A DNA stretch of 64,000 bases from Muscardinus avellanarius (lineage: Eukaryota > Chordata > Mammalia > Rodentia > Gliridae), in the NCBI GenBank assembly GCA_963383645.1, contig OY726569.1, positions 26,049,054 through 26,113,053 on the forward strand. Direction: 5' to 3'. Every line of letters begins with the position of its first letter. Position 1 is the first letter of the stretch. A model generated the notes under the pieces. That model was not told the DNA's origin. It did not search any database and saw nothing but the letters and a program-made list of their open reading frames with translations. Below are positions 1 through 11,530 of this stretch, in pieces. The position numbers and the translations under genes were made by a program.

Positions 1-3000
1 ATTATACTGAGATTATAGCCCCTGGGTACCATCCCCAGAAGCACAAAAAAAAGGGAAAATGGCCCTCTCAAATTGAAATATACCAACGGCATGAGCACCA
101 CCTGCTGCTAATTAAGAAATGCAAATTATAAAGCCCATATGACTCTAGTGAGGAGGCCAACAATTTAGTCCTCTAACCAACTGTCAACTCAAGTTTGAGA
201 ATCTGACCCCTAAAAATAAGAATTCCTTAAAGTGCTTCATCTTTCCAGTGTTATTAAAATAAAAACCAGTTTGAACACTAAGGCTTCTGTTTTCCTGATA
301 TAATACAAATATATCCAAAAACAACATAACCTCTAACAATTAATAGAGCAAGAGAAGTAAAAAACCCTGACAAGGAGGCCAGGTGTGGTGCTTCTAATCC
401 CAGCATAGTCAAGTCAGGTTTGGTGTCCCAGTAAACCCAGTATTTGGTAGGCTATCAGGTTCATGGGACAGGAGGATCTCAGGTTTATGGCCAACCTCAA
501 CTATTTCATGAGGCCCTCTGCAACTAAGACCCTGCTTCAAAATAAAGAATGAAAAAATAGGGCTGGGAGTGTAGCTCAGAGGTAGAATGCACCTGGGTTC
601 AGCCCCCAGCACAGAAAAAACAAACAAAAAACAAACAAAAAAAAAACACAGTAGACTGATGTGGGGTGCCCACTTGTATTCCAACATTCAGGAGGCTGAG
701 ACAGAAGGATCAGCAGCCAGCCTCAGCTACTCAGTGAGGTCCTATGCAACTCAGTGCGACTGTTTCAATTTTTTTAAAAAATATGGTTGGGGATGTAACA
801 GGTACAATGCCCCTGGGCTCCAACCTCAGCACTCAAAAAAAAATAGTCAGGTGGGGTGCGGCCTATAATCCTAGTACTCAGGAAGCTGAGACAGGAAGAT
901 TGCAGGTTGGCCCTCTAAAACTTAGTGATACCATTTTGAAATAACAAACAGGGTTTGTGTGTTGTAGCAGAGGGATGACTCTTGGGTTCAATCCCCAGTA
1001 CCTCAAAAAAAAATTTAAAATAGGTACTCTAAGCCCCTTTAGAACCATAAAAATTACAAAAGTCCAACAGATCAAGTGATTTGTCTGCCAGGATATAAAC
1101 AAATCAACAATGAGATTAAAAATCTTTTTTGCCGGGCGTGGTGGCACACGCTTGTAATCCCCGCACTTGGGAGGCTGAAACAGGAGGATCGCACAGGTTC
1201 AAAGCCAGCCTCAGCTACTTAGAGAGGCTTTCAGCAACGTAGTGAGACCCTGTTTCCAAATAAAATATAAAACAAGTCTAGGAGTATATCCCGGAGGTAG
1301 AAAGCCTCTGGGTTCCACCCCCCAAAAAATTAAAAAATATATATTTTTGGGGGGGTACTGGGGATGGAACCCAGGGACATTCTACCTCTAAGCTATACAT
1401 ACCCCCAGCCATATCTTTCATTCTTTATTTTGAAACAGGGTTTCACTAAGTTGCAGAGGACCTCCTTAAGTAGCTGAGGCTGTCAGAGAACCATGATCCT
1501 CCTGTGTCAGCCTCCCAAATGCTGGGATTACAAACCTTCACCACCATACCTGGTGTGGGATTAAATTCTTGATCTCCTAAATCCTAAACGGAGATTCTGT
1601 TACATTCCCCCTCATAAACACCATTTGATGTAATTAAAGGTAAGCAACTAGCTATGTTGGAATTTCTTGCCTATCTCTGTGACTCCATCTCAAACAAGGT
1701 CCCATGTTACTTCAAACCCTCTGGCGAGTTACATAAGGTATGTTTAAATTATCTACAGAAAGAATAGCAAATACTACCATATATTTCCAACAATAAAAAG
1801 CATGACAAAAAGGCCCAGTTCCAATGATGTGCAACTTAGTCATCCTTCCTAAACCCTTTCCTCTACTGCCAAAATAAAAATATTTCCTTGTTAAGAACCT
1901 CTGGGTTCCATCCCCAGACCCATACAAAAAAAATTTTAAATAGGGCTGGAGGTATAGTTCAGAGGTAGACTGCCCCTGGGTTCCATCCCTAGCATGGAAA
2001 GTTATAATTTGATATTTAAGACTCAAAAACTGAAGAGCAGTGTTTCTGACCTCTACTAGCAAAAAGTTTTTTCCTCAAGCCAGGCATGGTAGCGCAAGTT
2101 TGTAATCCTAGTACTTGGGAGAGTGAAACAAGAGAAACTCAGGTTCATGGCCAGCCTCAGCTACTTAGTGAGGCCCTCTGCAATTTAATAAGACTGTTTC
2201 AAAATAAAGAATAAAAAACAAGGCTTGGGGCATAACTAAGAGGCAGAGTGCCCTGGTTTAATACCAAGTGCAAAAAAAAAATTGTTTTCTTTCGTACTGT
2301 GGAATGAAGCCAAGGTTATACTACCTCTGAAGTATACTCCCAAGACTTTTTAAATTTTAAGGCTGGGTGTGATAGCACAAGCTTGTAATCCCAGCATTCA
2401 GGAGGCTGAGAAAGGAGGATCTTCAAGGACAGCTTCGGATACTTATGCCCGGTGTAACTAAGTCTCATTAAGACCTTATTTCAAAATAAAGAATAAAAAT
2501 AGGGCTGGGCGTGGTGGCGCATGCTTTTAATCCCAGCTTCCGGGAGGCTAAACCAGAAGACTTGTGGACAGCCTCAGCTACTTAATGAGCCCCCCCTGTA
2601 ACTTGGTGAGACGGTTTCAAGATAAAGAATAAAAAATAGGGGAGCGGGTGTGGTGGCGCATGTTCGAAGCCAGCTTTGCTGGCTTAAGAGACCCTGTTTC
2701 CAAATAAAAATATAAAAAAAATAGGTCTGGGAGTGTAGCCCAGAGGTAGAAGGGTTTCCAGGAACCCCAGTACCACAAAAGAAAAAACAGGGAAGGGAAT
2801 GTAGCTCAGAGGTTGAATGCCTCCGGGTTCCATCCCCAGTATGGCAAAAAATATATTTTGAAACAAGATCTCACTAAGTTTCTGAGGAATAGCTAAGGCT
2901 GAACTCCACAACCCGCAATCCTCCAGTCTCAGCCTCCCAAGTAATGAAATTCCCTGAGTGCACTACCTGGATGTTCTTGAAAAGCCTTTTTGTATGTGGT

Positions 3001-5710
3001 AGTGGGGATTGAGCTCATGAGCATTCTACCGTGGCGCTACACCCCCAACCCTATTTTTTATGCTTTATTTGGAAATAGGGTCCCACAAAGTGGCAGAGGA
3101 CCCCACATGTTGCTGAGGCTGGCCTTGAACCTGCTATCCTCCTGTTTCATCCTCTCCAAGTGCACCTCCACGCTAAGATATAAATTTGTATAGTACTTAT
3201 TACTTAATATTTTTCTGTACTTGGGATTTATTTCAGGAGCATTCTACCTCTAAGCTACACTCCCATTTCCCCCCCTGAATTCTCAAACATGGGCCTAAAT
3301 ATATTGCTGGCCTTGAACCTCAAACCTCTTAGCCTCCCAGGGCATGTGCCACCATGCCCTGGTTTCAATTTAAATTGTGCTTACTAGCATTATTAAAAAT
3401 CAATGCCAGACCAGGCATGATGGCACAGGCTTGTGATTCCAGCATTTGGATGGCTGAAACAGGAGGATCCCAGTTCATGATCAGCCTCAGCCACAACTTA
3501 GTGAGGCCCTTTTTCAAAATAAAAAACAGGGCTGAGGGTGTAGCTCAGCAGTAGAATGCCCCTGGGTTACATCCCCAGCACCGAAAAATATAAACAAAAA
3601 ATAAAATCAATGCCAGGATGATAAGAATGCAACTTACCAGTGAAGTAAATATTAACACTACAAGAGACCTACATAAGCCGGGCATAGTGGCACATGCTTA
3701 CAATCATAGCATTTGGGAGGCTGAGATAGGATTATGGTGAATGGACAGCCTCAGCTACTTAGTGAGGCCCTTTGCAACTGAGACCCTGTTTCAAAATAAA
3801 AACTTTATCTGGGGATGTCACTCGGAGGTAGAATGTCCCTGAGTTCCATCCCTAGTACCACAAAAAATAAAAAATAAAAAAATGAGATGGGGGATATGAG
3901 ACCAGGGCCAAATCGGTGCCAAGCCTGACTGGTTTTATCACCCAGTTACATTCCCCATCCGTATTACTTTAGCAAAAATTTTTAAGCAAAAATTTTAATG
4001 AGCTTTCAACTGAGAAATAGCTGGCACTATATACCTGCTTAATAAAATGTAGCTGGACCTTCCCTTTGTGCTATGATTTAACACAATGGACTTCTACCTC
4101 TGAACTACACCTCCAGGATTGTTCACTTTATTTTCCCAGTACCTGGAATGGAACCCAGAAGCATTCTACCTTAGAGCTATACTTCCAGCTCTATTTTTTA
4201 TTTTATTATTTTGAAACAGGGTCAAGGTTGCAAAGGTTAGGCCTAAGTAACTGAGGCAGGCCACAAACCCGGATCCTCCTGTCTCAGTCTCCTAAGTACT
4301 GGGATTACAAGCCTTGTGTCAACATGCCTGACGAGAACTGTTCATTTTAAAATGAGAAGTCCCAGTAAGTTGCTATGGGTAGCCTGGAACCTATGGTTCT
4401 CCTGAGTCCCAACTACTGAGATAACACGTATTCCCCACCTTAACTCTACATTTTTGCCCAGGTTTAGGTGGGTAGAATTAATGTCAGAAATCAAATTATG
4501 AAGCTGGGCATGGCGGCCCACGCTTGTAATCCCCACGCTTGGGAGGCGGAGGCAGAGACAGGAGAATCGCGCTGTCAACAAAAAAAAGTATAAAAATAGG
4601 TCTGGGAGTGTAGCCCATGGGAGTGTCGCTGGAGGTAGAAGGGCTTCCAGGAACCCCAGTACCACCAAAATATATATATATATACATCAAATTATGAGAC
4701 TTTGGGAGGGTGGGGAATTACCTCAGGGACATTTTGCCTCCAACCTACACCCCCAAGTTTCTGAGAGCCTCCTTAAATAGCTGAGACTAGCTTCAAACCT
4801 GTAATACCGTCTCAATCTCTCAAGTAATCCCGTCTCAATCTCTCAAGTACTGGGACTACAGGTTTGCCCAACCACAACAGGCTTAAATTTGTCTCAGGAA
4901 GCTACATTAACAAATGCAAACCTGGTAATTAAAAATTTTCTTAAGTCCAGTTTGGGAATTTCCAATTAACGTCAGGGTTTCTATACATAGATTCTACTAA
5001 AGATTCTTTCTTTGCAGTCCTAGGGATGGAACCCAGGAGGCTTTTACCTCCAGCTACACCCCAGCCCTACTTTCTAATTATTTTGAAACAAGGCCTCACA
5101 AAGTTGCAGAGGGCCTAAGTAGCTGAGGCTGTCCTTGAACGGGAGATAGTGTCTCAGACTCAAATACTGGGATTACAAGCATGAGCCACCAGGCTTCAGA
5201 TAGCTTTTTTTTTTTTTTTTTTTGCGTTATCCGGGGTGGAACCCAGGGACATTCTACATCCGAACTATATCTTCAGGGCTATTTTTTATTCTTTACATTT
5301 TTAAATTATTTTTCCAGTACTGGGAATGGAAGCCAGGGGCATTTTACCTCTGAGCGACACCCCCAGAACAATTTTATTCCATTTTCTTTTGTGTGTGTGT
5401 CTGTGTGGGGATGGAACCCAGGGGCATTAGACCTCCGAGCTACACCTCCTGCCCTATTTTCATTTTATTTTGAAACAGGGTCTCACTAAGTTGTAGAGGC
5501 CCTTACTAAGTAGCTGAGGCTATCCGGGAACCACAATCCTCCGGTCTCAGCCTCCCCAATGCTGGGATTAGTAGCATACGCCACCACGCCCAGCTTACAG
5601 TTGCAAAGGGCCTCGCTTAGTAGGTGAGGTTATCCGAGAACCAGAACCCTGCTGTCTCAGCCTACCAAATGCTCATAATTACAAGCGTACACCACCACTC
5701 CCGGCTTCTA
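1..5710. repeat. SINE cluster (B1-dID-like copies) in HNRNPC intron 1
   Basis: Plus-oriented copies or fragments lie at about 1-58, 377-650, 655-842, 845-1015, 1130-1335, 1943-1998 (ID half only), 2080-2280, 2360-2650, 2640-2850, 3410-3600, 3675-3880 and 4500-4680 (subfamily C). Minus-oriented copies lie at about 1340-1560, 2850-2980, 2990-3160, 3210-3350, 4130-4330, 4720-4890, 5010-5200 and 5205-5710. Each full copy has a B1-like head with the words tgtaatcccagc and ggaggctgag. A right half with a tagctcagaggtag core follows, then a caatccccagtacc end and an A-rich tail. Segments between copies (about 60-376, 1016-1129, 1561-1900 and 3881-4130) are non-repetitive and hold no recognisable gene. 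Confidence 0.85.
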
Positions 5711-6514
5711 ATAATCTTTAGTATCTACTATTCCAATACCTAGGTAAAACTACTTGACCTAGCTAAGGGTCAAATTCCTTAGTTGTGCTACTTAAAATGA
5801 TCCCAGCAATGTAGTCTTATGCCTGAGTTTCTACCTAAAATATTAATACCTACCTCAAGCAAAGTTCCACTAACTTATAAATTTCAAGTGACCTGTAACC
5901 TGCAGATAAAAAAGTTAGCTGTAATCATTACTGTTAATTAGTCTACAATAGTTCCCATTACGGAATTGAAAATAATTACTTCGAATCCATCGTTTGCTCA
6001 TAAAGGACAAAATAAAAAGTAACCAATAAAATATTAACCCTATTGTTAAAACACTACTCTCATGCCATGCGGCCGGCACGGTTGAGAATTTATAAGCTCA
6101 CGCGGTGCATCTACTTTAGAACCCTCCCCCCCCATCCCGCCCAATTTTTTAAATTTAAGCTTAAAAGAGAACGTAAATAATAAATTAGTTTCAATTATAT
6201 TATGAGCCTCTCGATCTTCCTTTTAGTGATCTCAGAATCCTGGCGGTCGTAGAAAACGAAAGAAAAGCAACCGTTAATCAAAGAGCGAAAAGGGGCCATT
6301 TTCCCTGCGGCCCGTGGCCTAGAGGACACTAGTTTAAATCTACGCAGAGACTGAGGCCTGTAAATCCTCCCGGCTTCATACCTAACCCCCCAACGAAAAG
6401 ACAAGAAACGAAGGCCTAGTTTAGCGAGGGAAGGTTCCCTCGTCTTCCCTCCCGCACCCTCTCGCTCTCCACAAGGAAACCAGAACCTCCCCTCGGCCCG
6501 TCCCCTCCACTTAC
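1..6514 (-). other. HNRNPC: HNRNPC intron 1, 5' part (partial)
   Basis: This is the sequence downstream, on the minus strand, of the splice donor that ends the HNRNPC first exon at 6515. No further HNRNPC exon is recognised before base 1. This fits established knowledge that the gene has a long first intron ahead of its first coding exon. From 1 to about 5710 it is nearly all SINE copies. About 5711-6060 is non-repetitive AT-rich sequence with no recognisable content. 6060-6514 is the intronic shoulder of the CpG island. Confidence 0.75.
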
Positions 6515-7310
6515 CAGGAGGGGGTTAGGGAGAAGAGATTCAGTTCTGAATCCCCAACTCCCAAGTTCTAAGTGAAGAAGGCGAGAGCTGCTCGAGGTCA
6601 GGAAGGAGGCCGCGACCGCTCAGTCTCCGTCTCTTCACAAAATGGCCCCCGAGTCTCCTCTGCCGCCGAGGCGAAGGCCTAACCCCCGCCCTAATCCAGA
6701 GAGCCTTCTTATTGGCCGAGCTGTGGCTCACTCCGGTTGCTAATTAGACAGTTCTACTGCTCTTCAAAATTTTATCCAATCATAATCGGGAGTGGGTTAG
6801 ACTAATTCAGAGAATTTCCACATGCGTGACAGAAACTAGTTTGTAACTGGTTACGTTTCCTGTCATTTAGTGCGTGAGGAATGGTTATTGGCCACTGTAC
6901 CAGATGAAGCACTGGGTGGAAACTTGCCTTTGTATCGCGCACCGCTTCACATCCGGGTATTCGCGAGGTCTGACTGACGGCTGCAATGTCCTATCGCTGT
7001 GCTTGAGAGTGCCTAGCAGAAGGTCCTCCCAGATCTCGGAATTCCCGCGGCGCGGGGGCAGGGTGGGGGAAGGGCGTAGTCTAGTAGAAAGCGTGGAGGA
7101 CCTGCCCTGGCCCCGGGCGTAGGAAAAAGAAAAAGCGCCAAAAGAAGCCTCCACCTTAAGCCGTGGAGCCAGGAAGGACTTTCTTAGAGTGTGGATGGGG
7201 CAGTGACGAATAGGCCTTATTAAAACTGAGAAAATTAATGAGGCTTGCAGTTTTTTCCAACGCATGCTACCTTTGCAGCTTCTAATGTCAGCTGCCTCCT
7301 GAGCGAGCAC
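6060..7310. promoter_or_regulatory. HNRNPC: CpG-island promoter region of HNRNPC
   Basis: This is a GC- and CpG-rich stretch free of SINEs around the HNRNPC first exon. It contains reverse CCAAT boxes (ATTGG) at 6711-6715 and 6887-6891 and a forward CCAAT at 6776-6780. The first is about 55 bp upstream of the likely minus-strand start, a usual spacing. An AAAATGGC word at 6639-6646 resembles a YY1 site at a start region. No TATA box is placed to fit. A second CpG-dense part at about 6930-7130, including a cgcggcgcggg stretch near 7047, could give divergent plus-strand transcription toward RPGRIP1. I see no first exon of RPGRIP1 there. The promoter role is inferred from composition and exon position. 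Confidence 0.7.
6515..6655 (-). other. HNRNPC: HNRNPC exon 1 (5' UTR, non-coding)
   Basis: HNRNPC encodes heterogeneous nuclear ribonucleoprotein C1/C2, a nuclear pre-mRNA packaging protein that binds uridine tracts and suppresses splicing of antisense Alu-type elements. Read on the minus strand, the segment runs from a cattttgtgaagagacgg start through a gactgagcggt word to a ctcttctccctaa pyrimidine stretch. It ends at a strong donor (CTG|GTAAGT, intron beginning at 6514). This pattern matches my recollection of the human HNRNPC 5' UTR, including the gaatctcttctccct end. The exon is non-coding in the known gene. The start is approximate, since I have no transcript to place it. Confidence 0.75.
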
Positions 7311-7650
7311 CTATCACCACTTCTCAAAGTAAAAGAAGTTTAAAATACTGGCTTTGAATATTGCAGTGCCCACCCACTGGCCCCAACTTGTCTCACTAAT
7401 AATAATACAAGCCAACCATGTTGGCCTACCTCTCAAATCAGATCCTGTATTTCCCGTCTCATTTTGAAATGGCCTCCCACTTGACCCTGGCTTCCTGTCA
7501 TTGCCTACCAGTGCCTCTGCTCATAGGAAGCCTGCGCCAGTGAAATCACTCTTGCTCTACTCAGAAAAGGGAGATTTCTATATGCTAGTGTTAGGAACGA
7601 GTTCATGCATTATTTAGTGATTAAAGCATGATTCAGAGCACTTTCTAGAT
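7311..7650. other. Unique intergenic sequence
   Basis: This is non-repetitive sequence of ordinary base composition with no convincing exon, RNA gene or recognised transposon. It may be an old degraded repeat. Confidence 0.4.
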
Positions 7651-8376
7651 AATTTTTTTTTCCAGTACTGGGGCTTGAACCAGGGGCATTCTACCTCTGA
7701 ACAACACCGCCTGCCCTATTTTCATTCTTTATTTTGAAACAAGGTCTCTCTAAGTAGCTAAGGCTGGCTATGAAAAGGCCAATCCCCTGTCTCCCAAGTA
7801 CTGGGATCACAGTCAGGAGCCACCACGGGCATAGCCGCCCCTGGTTATAATCCCAGTATTGGAGAGACAGTATTGCAGGTTCGCCTCCAGCCTCAGCAAC
7901 TTAGTGATGCTCTCAGCAATTTAGTGAGACCCTGTTTCGAACTAAACTGTAGAATAGGAAGCTGGGCCTGGTAGCTCATGCTTTTAATCCCAGTACTTGG
8001 GAGGCTGAGACTGGAAGATCACAGGTCACAGTCAGATTCAGCTCTTTCTTTCCTTTTCTTTTTTCTTTTTCTTTTTTTTTTTTTTTTTTGGTACTGGGAA
8101 TGGAACCAAGGGGCATTCTTGGAGCTACACTCCCAGCCCTATTTTTTATTCTTTATTTTGAAATAGGGTCTCACTAAGTTGTAAAGAGCCTCACTAAGTA
8201 GCTGAGGCTGCCCACAAACCTGTGATCCTCCTGTCTCAGCCTCCCAAATGCTGGGATTAGAAGCGTGAGTCACCACGCCAGGGGCGCCTCAGCTATTTAT
8301 ATTTTTTATCAAAAATAGAAAAAATCAGGCTAGGGATATAGCTCAGAGGTAGAATGCCCCTGGATTCAATCCCCAG

Positions 8377-8377
<1 letters not shown>

Positions 8378-8422
<45 letters not shown>
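8378..8422. repeat. (CA)n microsatellite
   Basis: A pure CA run of about 22 units directly follows a SINE right end (caatccccagt), so it arose from the SINE tail. Confidence 0.95.
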
Positions 8423-8423
<1 letters not shown>

Positions 8424-8766
8424 AAACAAAATAAAGCCCAGCGTGGTGGCGCACATTTGTAATCCTAGTATTTGGGAGACTGAGACAGAAGGATTGCAGG
8501 TTCGAGGACAGTCTCAGCAAGTAGTGAGACTCTCATCAACCTAGAGAGACCCTGTTTCAAAGTAAAAATCAAGCCTAGTGTGGTGGTGCACAACTGTATT
8601 CCCAGTACTTTGGAGACTGAGACAGGAAGATCATGGGTCCATAGTCAGCCTTAGCTATTTAGGCTTTCCACAATTTATTTGTTTTTCTTTTGTGGTATTA
8701 GGGATTGAATCCAGGGGCATCCTAGCTCTGAGATACACTCCAAGCCCTGGATTTTTATTTGGTTTT

Positions 8767-8798
<32 letters not shown>

Positions 8799-10055
8799 TG
8801 GTTTTGGGGGGTTTTTTTCTGCGGTACTGGGGATGGAACCCAGGGGAGTTCTACCTCCAAGCTACACCCCCAGCCCTATTTTTTTATTCTTTATTTTGAT
8901 ACAGGGTCTCACTGAGTTGCAAAGGGCCTAAGTAGCTGAGGCTGTCTGCAAACCACCATCCTCCTGTCTCAGCCTCCCAAATGCTAGGATTACAAATGTG
9001 TGCCACCACCACGCCAGGCTTTATTTTGATTGTTGTTGTTGTGTGTTGCTGGGGATTTTTTTTTTTTTTTTTTTTTTTGGTGGTACTGGGAGTGGAACCC
9101 AGAGGCTTTCTACCTCCGTACTATACTCCCAGACCTTTTTTACATTTTATTTGGAAACAGGGTCTCACTAAATTGCTGAAAGCCTCACTGAGTAGCTGAG
9201 GCTGGCTTTGAACCCATGCGAACCTCCTGTCTCAGCCTCCCAAGCGCGGGGATTACAAGCGTGGGCCACCACGCCTGGCGTGTTGCTGGGGATTGAACCC
9301 AGGGGCATTCTACCTCTGAGCTACATCCCCAACCTAATTTTTTTTTTTTAAACAGGGTCTTATTGGTTACAGAGGGCCTCACAAGTTGCTGAGGCTGACT
9401 ATGAACCTTCAACCTTCAATCTTCCAGTCGCAGCCTCCCAATTACTAGGATTACAAGCATGTACTACCATGCCAAGCTTTCTTTGTTTTTTTTGTTTGTT
9501 TGTTTTTCAGTACTGCCGGATTAAACCCAGGGGCAATTCTACCAAGGAACTATACCCCCAGCCCTATTTTTTATTTTATTTTGTGTGTGTGTGTGTGTGG
9601 TACTGGGGGTGGAACCCAGAGGCTTTCTACCTCCGGGCTATACTCCCAGACCTATTTTATACTTTATTTGCAAACAGGGTCTCACTGAGTTGCTGAGAGC
9701 CTCACTCAGTAGCTGAGGCTGGCTTCGAACGTGTGCGATCCTCCTGTCTCAGCTTCCCAAACGCGGGGATTACAAGCGTGCGCCACCTCGCCCGGCTATT
9801 TTTTATTTTGAAACAGGGTCTCAATAGATTGTAGAGGGCTGCCAGGCATGGTGGCACACGCTTGTTATCCCAGTACTTGGGTGGCTGAGACAGGATACTA
9901 GCCTCGGCTACTTAGTAAGGCCTTCCACAACTTACAGAGAGCCTTTCTCAAAATAAAGAATAAAAAGTAGGGCTGGCAGTGTAGCTCAGAGGTAGAATGC
10001 CCCTGGGTTCAATCTCCAATACCACAAAAGAAAAATAAATAAATAGATAGATAGA

Positions 10056-10136
10056 TGTTAAGTTGGGTCCTGCACTCATGTGACTTTGTGTCACATGACC
10101 TCTGCAGGGCAAGGGAGGGGCTGACCCAACTTAACA
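10056..10136. mobile_element. 81-bp terminal-inverted-repeat element (MITE-like)
   Basis: A perfect 14-bp inverted repeat, tgttaagttgggtc at 10056-10069 and its complement at 10123-10136, encloses 53 bp. Inside it is a second perfect palindrome, catgtgac (10077-10084) and gtcacatg (10090-10097), around a 5-nt loop. The unit interrupts a (GATA)n/(TAGA)n tract, so the target duplication cannot be read with certainty. A TTAA lies just inside each end, which would also fit a piggyBac-like TTAA footprint. It carries no gene. I do not recognise the family. Confidence 0.6.
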
Positions 10137-10629
10137 ATAGATAGGTAGATAGATAGATAAATTGTGGAGAGCCTAAGTAGCTGAGGCTGACTATGGACCC
10201 ATGATCCTCCTGTCTCAGCCTTTCAAGTGCTAGGATTACAAATGTGCACCACCACGCCAGGCTTTATTTTTACTTTGAAATGGTCTCTTTAGGTTGATGA
10301 GTCTCGCTACTTTTTTTTTTCTTTTGCGGGTCTGGAGATGGAACCCAGGGGCATTCGACCTCCGAGCTATACCCCCGCCCTATTTTTTATTCTTTATTTT
10401 GAAACAGGGTCTCACTAAATTGCAGAGGGCCTCACTAAGTATCTGAGGCTGTCTGCGAATCTCGATCCTCCAGTCTCAGACTCCCGAATGCAGGGATTAC
10501 AGGCGTGCGCCACCACGCCCGGCTTGAGTCTCACTACTTGCTGAGACTGTCCTGGAACCTGCAATCCTTCTGTCTCAGTCTCCTAAATACTAGGATTACA
10601 AACTTGCACCACTATACCTGGTTCTTTAA

Positions 10630-10631
<2 letters not shown>

Positions 10632-10675
<44 letters not shown>
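10632..10675. repeat. (TG)n microsatellite
   Basis: A pure TG run of about 21 units at the start of a minus-oriented SINE right end. Confidence 0.95.
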
Positions 10676-10679
<4 letters not shown>

Positions 10680-10754
10680 GGGGATTGAACTCAGGGGCAT
10701 TCTACCTACAGCTATGCTCCCAGCCCTGTTTTATTTATTAATTTGGAAATAGAA

Positions 10755-10976
10755 GCCGGGCGTGGTGGCGCACGCTTGTAATCCCAGCATTCCGGAGGCT
10801 GAGACCAGAGGCTCGCGGTTCGGGGACAGCCTCAGCTACTTAGTGAGGCCCTCCGCAACTCAGTGAGACCCGGTTTCAAAATAAAGAATAAAAAAATAGG
10901 GCAGGGGGTGTAGCTCGGAGGTCAAATGCCCCTGGGTTCCACCCCCAGACCCACAAAAAAAAAAAAAAAAAAAAAA
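10755..10976 (+). repeat. B1-dID-like SINE, subfamily A exemplar
   Basis: This is a near-complete copy. The B1/7SL-like left half runs about 10755-10865. A linker with aataaagaataaaaaa follows. The ID-like right half (tgtagctcggaggtc core, acceptor-like gttccacccccag) runs about 10900-10950, then the A tail. The left half keeps pol III promoter-like box A and box B words. Subfamily A is marked by a cggttcgcggacagcctc or similar middle and a ccccagacc(c) end. It is a retroposon copied by L1 machinery and is non-coding. Confidence 0.85.
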
Positions 10977-11240
10977 TTGGAAATAGCGTCTCTCTAAATT
11001 GCTGAAAGCTTCACTAATTTTTTTTTTTCGGTGTTGGTGATGGAACTCATCGGCATTTGACCTCCAAGCTACACCCCCTGCCCTATTTTTTATTCTGCGA
11101 TCCTCCAATCTCAGCCTCCCGAATGCTGGGATTACAAGCGCGTGCTACCACGCCCAGCTCCAACTTCACTAAATTGCTAAAGCTAGCTTCAAACCTTAGA
11201 TCCTCCTGACTCATTCTTCCAAACCCTGGGATTATGCCAT

Positions 11241-11530
11241 CACGCCTGGCTCTCTTTATACTTCTTTACATTTATATGGAGACCTTTCTATTTGCCTGCT
11301 ATATGCTGTAAGCAACCACATGTGCCTGATCAATAGCATGGTGAAGGTATTGCACACCACTTTCCAGACCCTTTCTATGGTACTGCACCCTATTTCTCCC
11401 ACACTGAGTCTGCATCCCATGCTGATCCTGCAATCTGCTGTCATGGTAATCATCTGAAAACATTCACTCTTCCTGTTACTCCCACACCAACATCCTGTAA
11501 TAGCTCTCTATTCCAGACCTCAGCCGTTTA
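11241..11530. other. Unique intergenic sequence
   Basis: Non-repetitive sequence between SINEs, with no convincing exon or RNA gene. The short open frames here lack codon-like character. Confidence 0.4.

Larger units (their letters stand above)
7650..11240. repeat. SINE cluster, intergenic
   Basis: Minus-oriented copies lie at about 7650-7835, 8070-8285, 8685-8760, 8810-9020, 9075-9280 (subfamily B), 9285-9475, 9505-9590, 9590-9798, 10160-10265, 10310-10525, 10675-10745 and 11015-11160. Plus-oriented copies lie at about 7830-7960, 8325-8376, 8433-8570, 8572-8670, 9840-10035 and 10755-10976. The copy starting at 10755 is a near-complete subfamily A element. It has a gccgggcgtggtggcgcacg head, a cagcctcagctacttagtgagg middle, an ataaagaataaaaaatagg linker and a ccccagacccac end before an A run. 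A (CA)n tract at 8378-8422 and a (TG)n tract at 10632-10675 grew at SINE ends. Confidence 0.85.

Noticed and set aside
8578..8931. Many recurrent open frames with words such as [25 protein letters not shown] and [18 protein letters not shown]
   Set aside because: They recur dozens of times across the window because they are translations of the SINE consensus, mostly minus-oriented, not a protein family.
10900..10955. tRNA-like sequence with box A/B words (tagctcggaggt, ggttccaccc)
   Set aside because: It is the ID-like right half of a SINE. No complete cloverleaf can be formed, so it is not a tRNA gene.
7650..11240. CRISPR-like array of regularly spaced repeats
   Set aside because: The repeats are about 200-bp interspersed SINEs of varied orientation and divergence in a mammalian genome.
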